This document shows, in pieces, positions 18,910-25,645 of a DNA stretch of 25,645 nucleotides. The first letter of the stretch is position 1; every line of letters starts with the position of its first letter. A program made the position numbers and the translations under genes. A model generated the notes under the pieces. That model searched no databases, was not told the origin of the DNA, and was given only the letters and a program-made list of their open reading frames with translations. Origin of the DNA: Falciphora oryzae (Eukaryota > Ascomycota > Sordariomycetes > Magnaporthales > Magnaporthaceae); assembly GCA_000733355.1 (NCBI GenBank), contig JNVV01000111.1:1-25645 (forward strand). The letters run 5' to 3'.

Positions 18910-19127
18910 ATGTACGGACACGGATACGGTGAGTATATATTCATCAAATCCAACGTGGCTGAGCTGACTGGCCACTAGAGGCCCTGCCATCGAACGCTCC
19001 GGGCGGTACAGCGATAGCAGATGACTATAAGGGGGCACAAACTGTGCCCCAGTCACATATGCTATTCTGGTACTTTTTAGTTGCACTTTTGTATTTGGTG
19101 ATATTTGTTATATTTGTCTTTATCTAG
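18910..19127 (+). CDS. Spliced 55-aa single-membrane-segment microprotein
   Basis: Exon 1 is 18910-18928 (MYGHGY plus one base). The intron is 18929-18978 (50 bp, perfect GTGAGT donor, GCTGAC branch at about 18963-18968, CACTAG acceptor). Exon 2 is 18979-19127 with TAG stop. The spliced frame gives 55 aa: a short Gly/Tyr start, a polar stretch (ALPSNAPGG, ADDYKGAQTVPQSH) and a C-terminal hydrophobic helix of ~22 residues (MLFWYFLVALLYLVIFVIF). That topology suggests a tail-anchored or small membrane peptide. The tiny first exon hides it from single-frame gene finding. Using AG 18980 instead would give a 20-aa product without the helix. No family recognised. Confidence 0.6.
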
Positions 19128-20450
19128 CTAGCGCGCTCGAATGGCTGCGGCTCTGAAAGCGAGGCGGGGTCCCCTTCTGCACCGACGGGTACTTGATCAT
19201 GTTCTCCCATGGCACGGGCTCCCGGTGCCATTTTGCGCAATCACCTATTTCAGGATGGAACAAATATAGTTAGAGAGGTTGCTAGTACCGAGGAAATAGG
19301 TTGGCAAAACATACTGCAAGTTTTGTGTGGAATGTACTCCTTGTTTTCCACCTGGACGGGCTGGCACCGCAGTTGTGTCCTTATAAATTTGGAGCACCAC
19401 TTGGCGGCGATGACGCGGTGGTGACCGCAGGAATATTCTCGCTGGAGGGTGGCTCGGTTAGCGGTTTTCGTAGGAGGGAACTAAACGGAACAGCTTACGT
19501 CTGTCCACTCGCACATTTTGAAATGGCGGGAGAGACGGGTGTATGGGTGAGCAGGTCGCCGTTGATGGAGTTGGTACCGGAAATCGGCTATTTTCTGTGT
19601 GTCGATATATAATCGCCTGGGCTTCGGCGGAGGTGGTTTAGGAGCGCCGGTCGTATCGTATGCGCCGCGGCCCGTTGGGGGGTCTTGCCAGTCGCCATGT
19701 TAGTAATAAAGAAGTCTGCGGGTTTCGCTATTCCAAAAGACACTCAATCACTTTTATACATCATTTGCGTTTTGCAGCACCCTCAAAGGCTTGGTCTCGA
19801 ACCCGGAACCTGCAGCGCCCCTGACCCTCGGCTCTCTTTCCAGATCGCCATCAATGGAATAGCAGCTGATTTGCCGTTACCCCGCTGCCAGGACCGATCT
19901 GCACAATTATCACACAGGATGATGGTGCAGGAACCCCAGGATCAGCTCCCGCATCAGTTATTGGCCTGGGCAAAAAAGTCGGAAAAGCCAAGCGATTTCT
20001 GAGCCAGCCCAGCAGCCGCTGCACACTAATGGACCCACGCCTGTCCACAACTCGGGTCGCGATTCCCGGGACCCGCGGCCCCACGGACAGCATTCTCTCG
20101 ACAGGGATGAGCCTGTTACGGATATTATTGATTCCAAATGTAGACCTAGTATGCAGATGCCTGTTTGGATGTTTCCGTGACGAAGAGCTGAAAGGTGCCG
20201 AGGACGACACCGAATGTGGCGTCGCATATGTGCGGTTACCCCCATGGTGGCAACGGGGGTCAGGGGCCAACGTCTCCGGGTAGGTTTCGCCATTGCGAGT
20301 GTTATCGATATAAGTTGTCGGTCAACAGGACGTTCAGCAACCAAATATCCCCAAGCTCGCGTTTTCTTTTCAGGTTTCAATGCGCTCGCACAAAACACTT
20401 TGGTACCACCGCATTTACATTTCATCGAGCGTGCTTTGCCTTCCCACACG
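19128..20450. other. Mostly non-coding; coding-like remnant at 19870-20283
   Basis: A plus frame around 19870-20283 has coding-like third positions (DDGAGTPGSAPASVIGLGKK, then MDPRLSTTRVAIPGTRGP), follows an intron-like TCTCTTTCCAG at ~19832-19842 and is closed upstream by a TGA. I cannot build a full gene from it. A 23-base palindrome (ATGGCAC...GTGCCAT) lies at 19209-19231. Confidence 0.35.
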
Positions 20451-20798
20451 ATGCCGCCCCGTTGTTCTGATTCTATCCCGGTCAACAAACGGGGCACGCC
20501 TTCACCTCTTCCACACAACCCACACAACGAATTGGATCTCTTTCGGCAGCGCCCGAAAGGAAGCTTTAACAGTCGCTGGTTGGCTGGCTCCTCCCAAAGA
20601 TATCAGGGGCCGGGTATACGAATAGAAAGGAAAATCGAGATCCAAGATCCGGAGGCGGCCACCGGGCTCCGCATTTGGTCACCTGATGCGCCAACAGGAA
20701 CAGGATATTCCAAGATCACATCTTCCGATGGCAAACCCGCGACACCGACAATTCGGCTGGCTGTCCGAGCCCGAATTCGGAAATCGCCGACCGGCTAA
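20451..20798 (+). CDS. Weak hypothetical ORF, 115 aa
   Basis: ATG at 20451 (MPPRCSDSIPVNKRGTPS) to a TAG/TAA-type stop at 20798, preceded at ~20361-20374 by a GTTTTCTTTTCAG acceptor-like signal. The product is polar and Arg/Pro/Ser-rich. Another plus frame (20686-20940) overlaps its end with equally plausible residues (GDSGLSRMGLDIDKLV), suggesting an unseen splice or a frameshift. Nothing is recognised; low confidence. Confidence 0.25.
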   Translation: MPPRCSDSIPVNKRGTPSPLPHNPHNELDLFRQRPKGSFNSRWLAGSSQRYQGPGIRIERKIEIQDPEAATGLRIWSPDAPTGTGYSKITSSDGKPATPTIRLAVRARIRKSPTG

Positions 20799-20940
20799 GC
20801 CCCAGCACCATTCTGTCTCATGCCCAAGCACGCAGGGCCGCAGGAAAGGAAAGCTAGGAGATCAAGGGGACTCGGGTTTGAGCCGCATGGGGCTGGACAT
20901 TGACAAGCTTGTTACCATCGCCGGCCGTCTGATCTCTTGA

Positions 20941-22341
20941 AGAACAGTTAGTTATGCCATGTCCTGAATTTGTTTTCCGTAATTTCCAGAGGATTGAGAT
21001 CAATTCCTTACGTTTTTATCAATGTTTCCTTGTTCATCTGTCCGGATCATTCATTTTTTGTTTCCCTGCGCCGTGCAAAGTCGTCCACAGGATATACACT
21101 AGCGTGGGGTGGTGCTGATAGCCTGTGCTTTTGTGGATCTGCAAAGTCGGTCCGGAGGCGGGGTTGTTTCCTGCGTGGCTTGAAAAAGGGTCTGACTAGC
21201 CCGATATGTAAACACGGATTTAGTTTTAATTTTTAATTTTCCCACTATTCGTTCAGGGAGGAGGGGTGGAGTGCACGCAGTCAGCCTCTGAATCCTAGTC
21301 GCAAGGCTCTGGATACAACCTCCCCAAAGTTGTAATCGCGTCCGGGGCTTGCCAGTGAGGGCGTGTAGGGAGCGCAACGCGCTAGCACCAACGGGCTGCT
21401 AGACGCTACCTCCACCCCTACAGACGGTTCGGTGCTGCAGGTCGACCCTCTCCCAGCCACCGCTGTGTTGTGATGTTGACGGCCAGCCAACGATACGACA
21501 TGGTGGGCGCGTGGACGTGGGACGCTTGGCGCGGCCAACACTGCGTGATCCTTACAGAGGGGAAGAGAGTTCTTTCCGACACACCCTCCCTAAAGGCTCA
21601 CTTCTGGGACAGCTTTCCCAGGACCCAGTTTGCCTAAGCCCGCCCCTAATGCGTTATATACGTGTCCGAAAACGCGCTGGCGATAATTTCTTGTTCGGGC
21701 TCAAAGATGGTAAGAAATACTACAAAGTTGGCAATGTTTTATGCAGCAGCAGAAGCAATTATAGCCAATAAAAACCCGCAAGCACATCAACCGAAACTAA
21801 CAGCCTATTTTCCCACCTCCAGCCACCAAGCCTGTGAACCTAAGGCACTTCCATCTTCTTTTCATCACATTACGGTTGCCCGAGCAGCATATATCGCTGC
21901 TTCGTTTTCCGTTTGCGGCATGCGGGGAGGTAGATGCGTGATTGGACGCAAGGTTTTCGGCTGGAAACATGCCGGCTTCGCGAGGCCAGGAGCTGCATGG
22001 ATCGGCGGTACGGTGAGCGGCCAGCAAAGCAAGGCTATAAACGCGCCAGGGTGGGCCCTTCCTGGACGCATTAGCCGAATACTCGTCCACAATTCGTCCA
22101 CAATATTGTCTCTGCATGGTTACATCCGCTTCCAGGTGTAGATTTATAGGACCACCCCCACGAGGCTCGGCGGATTAAGTCTAACTAGATGCCGCAGCCA
22201 GCTGCGTGGTCCTCAGGTCGCAGTCCGCTGCTGGTTAACACACCACAACAGCGCCTATCACACAAAAAAAAACCTCGTTGGCACAAGCACCTCCGAACCG
22301 CCGGGTGTAACTAACACTAATATAGGACACGAGTCGCCTCC
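20941..22341. other. Intergenic with dispersed repeat
   Basis: AT-richer at 20940-21240 (TTTTAATTTTTAATTTTCCC at its end), then GC-rich. Short ORFs only. It contains copy 2 of the dispersed repeat and a TATAAA-like sequence near 22036. Confidence 0.4.
21938..22024 (+). repeat. Dispersed repeat, copy 2
   Basis: Matches 9423-9500 with substitutions and a ~9-bp insertion (GGCGGTACG region). Shared landmarks are GTGATTGGACGC, TTCGCGAGGCCA, GCTGCATGG and GTGAGCGGCCAG. Confidence 0.7.
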
Positions 22342-22641
22342 ATGCAAGTAGGAATCCAAAAAGGGTTACAGTTTGAAATGGTTGCCTGCCAAACACGCGA
22401 AGCGATACACTGGCAGCGTCCCATTATCGTCTCGTCATCGTTCAAAGTGCTATTGCAGGTACACCGCCCAAAGTTCTTCCGTCTCGTTATCGGTAGCGAA
22501 CGCCCGATTTGCTACCTTCCAGTGGTCATCGATGATAAGCCCTTTACCAGGCAGTACATGGGGGTACAAGTTTTAACTGGCGAGGCTGGACTTGGCCTCC
22601 AGGTTGCACGCGCTCTGGTACAAACGGAAATACAAGGATGA
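22342..22641 (+). CDS. Weak hypothetical ORF, 99 aa
   Basis: ATG 22342 to TGA 22641. The residues look protein-like (HWQRPIIVSSSFKVLLQVHR, PICYLPVVIDDKPF), and a second plus frame overlapping its 3' end continues to 22819 with comparable quality (WYKRKYKDDAWGEEGLQPL). I tried an intron at 22564-22602, but it does not move between the two frames. Either a splice was missed or this is a frameshifted remnant. Family not recognised. Confidence 0.3.
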   Translation: MQVGIQKGLQFEMVACQTREAIHWQRPIIVSSSFKVLLQVHRPKFFRLVIGSERPICYLPVVIDDKPFTRQYMGVQVLTGEAGLGLQVARALVQTEIQG

Positions 22642-22819
22642 TGCATGGGGCGAAGAAGGGCTGCAGCCACTGACCAGGGAGCGAACACGGGCTGCCAGCT
22701 GGTTCGAGATTGCTGCCCTGCGGCGACCCGGCCACCGCCGCTACCGTCACCACGGGGGCTTCGCCATTTGCCGACTACATTTGCCGGATGAGGTGTCAGT
22801 TTCCAAATCTGTTGGCTAG

Positions 22820-23118
22820 CAGCACAGCTAAGCTAGCGCGGTCGCGATAGAAGCTGGTTTGAGCCTGCCTGGCCTTTGCATGGCCCAACCACCTGCCCGT
22901 GTTTCGAAAGCAGGCAGGGGTGGAAAGTTCTGATTTGCGATTTTGACAACAGAACCCGGGCAATTCACAACATCGACTGAGCTCGCTGCCGTCGGGCGTT
23001 CCGTCAGAGATGTCATCTTTGCCCGACCTCCGATTTCGCACTTTGTCAAAGCCGGTTCTTGTACTTTGGGTTCCAGCCATAACGAACCTCCGTCTACAGG
23101 GTACTCCGGCCGTGGCTC
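22820..23118. other. Upstream region of the 180-aa gene
   Basis: No gene seen. It leads into the core promoter at 23122. Confidence 0.4.
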
Positions 23119-23121
23119 ATT

Positions 23122-23130
23122 TATATAAGG
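23122..23130 (+). promoter_or_regulatory. TATA box of the 180-aa gene
   Basis: TATATAAGG, about 82 bp before ATG 23212, followed by a C/T-rich leader (CTTCCTTTCTTTCCTCC). One of the clearest promoters in the window. Confidence 0.65.
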
Positions 23131-23211
23131 GTTAAAAAATCCCACCATCTAGCCTGCTTCCTTTCTTTCCTCCATCACTATAAGCCCAACTTGCAGAATC
23201 CTGTATTCACC

Positions 23212-23807
23212 ATGAGCCAGCTGGCCCAAACCCTGCCGCCGGGCTATCGAATTTGTGGTATCCAATCATGTCGGGTAAGATTTCCCGAAGTTTAAATTGC
23301 AAACATATTCTCTGACTTTTTGTGCAGAACTGCCTTGCTTTTGGTTTCGACCAGAAATGCCGGTTTTGCGACTCAGCGTTGCAGGCGGTACCCCAACGCT
23401 ACTTCATCCCCATTAACCAGCTCGGAGTTCCCGAGATCTGGTCCCGGTGTTTCTGGAATTACATGACCAACTCTATGTGGGACACGGACAGCATTCCTGA
23501 GGATCAGGAGCGTTATGACATGGTGGAACACTTTTGGGATAGAGTGGAGGAAGAGGGGATGGCGGAGGGATATCTGGAATGGATGTCTGCGTTTGTTCAT
23601 AACATAAGGGCTGAACAAGGGCTTCCACGAGTTGATGATGAGTCGGCGATGATCTTGATCGAAGATAAGTGGGACGAGCGGGCGGCTAAAGAGGGAAGGG
23701 CCTTGTCGAAAGGGATAGGTCGTCAGCTCCTCTCCTTACTTGTCAGCGTGCCGTGGAAGGTTGCTGAGGCTGTCGGTGCGGTTCAAACTCCAGGCCTTCG
23801 GCGGTAA
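23212..23807 (+). CDS. Unknown 180-aa protein with N-terminal cysteine cluster, two exons
   Basis: Exon 1 is 23212-23274 (21 codons), the intron is 23275-23327 (53 bp, GTAAGA donor, TCTGAC branch, GTGCAG acceptor), and exon 2 is 23328-23807; the splice is in phase 0. The spliced N-terminus gathers five cysteines, C15-x4-C20-x2-C23-x8-C32-x2-C35, which looks metal-binding and is only complete after splicing. The rest is acidic and aromatic-rich (VPEIWSRCFWNYMTNSMWD, then EHFWDRVEEEGMAEGYLEWM) with no membrane segment or signal peptide. ATG 23212 has the context CACCATG. At the stop, GGTAAGC could act as another donor into a Gly/Ser/Lys tail at ~23951-23972. Family not recognised; zinc binding is an inference. 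Confidence 0.75.
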
Positions 23808-24403
23808 GCTGCGACTTGGGAGCTGCGAATCCTAGCCATGTATCTTCGAACTACTATGTCTGCCGGGCACTGTCCCCCCTTATCTCCGTACAGGGTTAAC
23901 ATCTCCTCAACTTCCAGGTCCCGGTGCAGGTGGTTGTAGTGGTGGCAGCAGCAGCAAACGTGGTGGCAAGTAAAAGGGCAAGAAGGCGCAGCCTGCGGCA
24001 TCCAGCTGCGCAACCGCCACTGCGACTTCAAGACCCACATCGAAAGGTCAGCCACCTGGTGCGTTTAATATGCAGCCATCCGGATATATGTCGGTTGATA
24101 TAATACGTTGTCCGTATGTTAAGCACTGCTTCATTTGTCATGCATAAGCTCTACAGCGCGCTGTATGTGGTAGCTTTTCCACTGCGGACTCTCTTACGTA
24201 CTTCGGGGTCCCGGAACTTAAAAGAAAAGCAGCCACCCGCTCACCTCGTTTTCGCGATCTTGCCCGTGTTGCTACCCGCTACCTCTGGTGCTTCTCTCGT
24301 CTCAAAGGACTAGTCCGCGGCTCGGCCGTTTTTTAATCGCCTTAGGCAAATAACCTCTATCATCACATCACTGAGCCCACCCGATCCGGGATAATCATCA
24401 GGC
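23808..24403 (+). other. Intergenic; possible extra 3' exon at its start
   Basis: GTAAGC at 23804 with a GGTTAAC branch near 23894 and acceptors at 23918 and 23950 could extend the 180-aa gene. With the TAG acceptor at 23950, the added residues would be GGSSSKRGGK before a stop. The remainder, to ATG 24404, shows nothing clear. Confidence 0.35.
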
Positions 24404-25437
24404 ATGTTTGGCTGGGAGGACCTCGCAGAGAGCCTGGCTCTGCTCGAGTCTCCAACCTTCTGGTTGTACTTGTTTTGTGTGCTATTGCAAGTTCCCCATC
24501 CCCTAGGAGGCGGGTGGTTCGCACCAACGCCAGCATCTACCCTTTGAGGTAGCTAATCTGACCAACAACTCCTTCCTCGTAGCCTTCATAGATATGTTCG
24601 GCTTATTGTACACTGCGTCAGCCACTGGAGTTACAAATCCTATCCCATTCCCGACAAACCAACGTACACGGAACGGGATGTCACGGTTGTAATACCCACC
24701 ATTCACCATGATTTCGAGGAGCTCCGCCCTTCGCTGGAAAGTATCCTCGCGACCAACCCGTACGAGCTGATCATTGTTACGACCGCCAACAAATTCGAAG
24801 CCCTAAAAAAGCTTAAACGGACTTTGAAATTCCCCAGGATCAGCATTTTCTCCACCCCCGTAGCGAACAAACGTCTCCAGGTTTGCAAAGCGCTGCCCTA
24901 TGTCACGACCCCGATTACCATCATGGCGGACGACGACGTGACGTGGCCCAAAACGCTCATGCCCTGGATCCTTGCGCCGTTCGAGAACGAGCGGATTGGT
25001 GGCGTGAGCACGTGCCAGAGGGTCAGGCGCGACGCGGGCGTGTCGATCCTCTGGCGCGCGAGCAACTGGCTCGGGGCGTGCTATATCGAGCGGCGCAACT
25101 TTGAGATTTCGGCGACGCACAACATCGACGGCGGCACGTCGTGCATGTCGGGCCGCACCGGGGCGTACCGGACGGACATCTTCCGGGACCACGCGTTCCA
25201 GCACTCGTTTAAAACGGAGCGGTGGCGCGACTTCATCCTTAACGCCGACGACGACAACTTTGTAACGCGCTGGCTCGTGAGCCACGGGTGGAAAACGTGG
25301 GTCCAGTACGAGCGCGAGTGCGAGGTTGAGACGACCTTGGAATACGGCCTCAAGTTTTTGTACCAGTGCTCGCGGTGGGCCAGGAGTAACTGGAGGAGCA
25401 ATTGGACTAGTCTGGTTGTGGAGCGCCATGTTTGGAG
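24404..25437 (+). CDS. Cps1-like family 2 glycosyltransferase (polysaccharide synthase), 3' partial
   Basis: Exon 1 is 24404-24486, the intron 24487-24582 (96 bp, GCAAGT donor, GCTAAT branch, CGTAG acceptor), exon 2 24583-25437, then a GTGAGT donor at 25438. About 312 residues are present. The N-terminal membrane segment (ESPTFWLYLFCVL, FLHRYVRLIVHC) is followed by a cytosolic GT-A domain: DVTVVIPTI, the UDP-sugar/metal site DDDVTWP (D144-D146), the acceptor/catalytic acidic site NADDDNF (D250-D252) and QCSRW (Q289-W293), the QxxRW processivity motif of hyaluronan/chitin-synthase-like enzymes. From memory this matches fungal Cps1/type 2 glycosyltransferases linked to cell-wall or capsule-like glucan and hyphal growth. 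The C-terminal membrane helices that normally follow are not in the window. Catalytic residues are intact. Confidence 0.88.
24487..24582 (+). other. Probable GC-AG intron
   Basis: No GT donor keeps both the N-terminal hydrophobic helix and the frame. GCAAGT at 24487 matches the known GC-AG donor consensus, leaves phase 2 and joins exactly to the conserved RYVRLIVHC stretch. A second in-phase acceptor (CATAG) lies 9 bp further on. Confidence 0.65.
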
Positions 25438-25645
25438 GTGAGTGAGCTTAACCGCCGATGCTAACACCGAATCCATTGAACCAATCCCACTCCACACCCA
25501 CCTCCACACCCACCACCACCAGACCCCGGCCATCATTTCACCTTTTAGCCTCCCCCCAAAATCAGCTCCACCACAGGTGCACCCACCTTTACACTCCAGC
25601 AAGCACACAGGCGCGCGCCACAAGCACACACCAGCACACGATCAC
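25438..25645 (+). other. Start of the next intron and CA/CCA-rich sequence
   Basis: GTGAGT at 25438 and GCTAAC at about 25459 look like a normal intron start. No acceptor here leads into the Trp/Pro-rich membrane region expected after VERHVWR. From ~25485 the DNA is a run of CCACC, ACACCC and CACACA simple sequence to the window end. Confidence 0.5.

Noticed and set aside
19790..19815. tRNA T-arm-like sequence (GGTTCGAGACC on the minus strand)
   Set aside because: The T-stem does not pair, and no acceptor or anticodon arms could be found at the right distance.
22564..22602. 39-bp intron joining the 22342 and 22592 frames
   Set aside because: It keeps the original phase and does not move into the second frame; it is also shorter than the other introns here.
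24803..25429. Minus-strand frame of 208 codons over the glycosyltransferase
   Set aside because: Antisense shadow; the plus strand contains DDD, DDD and QxxRW motifs in the right order.

Overview
The window looks like nuclear DNA of a filamentous ascomycete (Pezizomycotina-type fungus). Its coding blocks are split by short introns of about 50-95 bp that begin GTAAGN or GTGAGN, carry a CTAAC, CTAAT or CTGAC branch site and end in AG. A C-terminal DUF3295 (AreA-GATA-like) region and a fungal Cps1-like family 2 glycosyltransferase also fit. No bacterial operon, rRNA, tRNA or CRISPR array is visible. Much of the window is intergenic DNA with decayed coding frames, minisatellites and small repeats, so it reads as a gene-poor, fast-changing region.

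Layout. At 1.06-1.83 kb lies an orphan C-terminal DUF3295 segment. At 3.1-5.6 kb a minisatellite runs up to the ATG of a five-exon gene of 621 codons (unknown, coiled-coil then disordered). Convergent to it, at 5.7-6.5 kb, is a two-exon gene for an unknown 244-aa protein. A degraded tandem copy of that gene's 3' end supplies the last codons and stop of the 621-aa gene. At 7.04-7.65 kb is a 607-bp MITE with ~150-bp inverted repeats and TA target duplication. From 7.65 to 12.5 kb there is mostly decayed DNA, plus one repeat-rich charged ORF (10.3-10.7 kb, minus). At 12.56-13.40 kb is a two-exon GNAT acetyltransferase. At 13.6-15.2 kb are decayed coding frames and a spliced gene with one in-frame stop.

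The 1445 bp before the N-gap (15522-15542) recur identically after it, which is best explained by two contigs whose overlapping ends were not merged. Past the gap, on the minus strand, is a 427-aa unknown protein with a basic nuclear-localisation-like patch. Its ATG sits 44 bp from an array of eight 39-bp repeats. At 18.9-19.1 kb a spliced 55-aa single-membrane-segment microprotein is visible only after splicing. From 19.1 to 23.1 kb there is mainly degraded material with two weak ORFs and a dispersed repeat also found at 9.4 kb. At 23.2 kb is a TATA-driven 180-aa protein with a five-cysteine N-terminal cluster. At 24.4 kb to the window end is the Cps1-like glycosyltransferase, with a probable GC-AG first intron and its C-terminal membrane part missing from the window.

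No pathway connects these genes. The most distinctive themes are minisatellites placed at the start of otherwise unknown genes, local duplication that rewrites gene ends, and the gap-flanking duplication, which must be resolved before copy numbers here are trusted. All functional assignments come from reading motifs and from memory of families; no database search was run.
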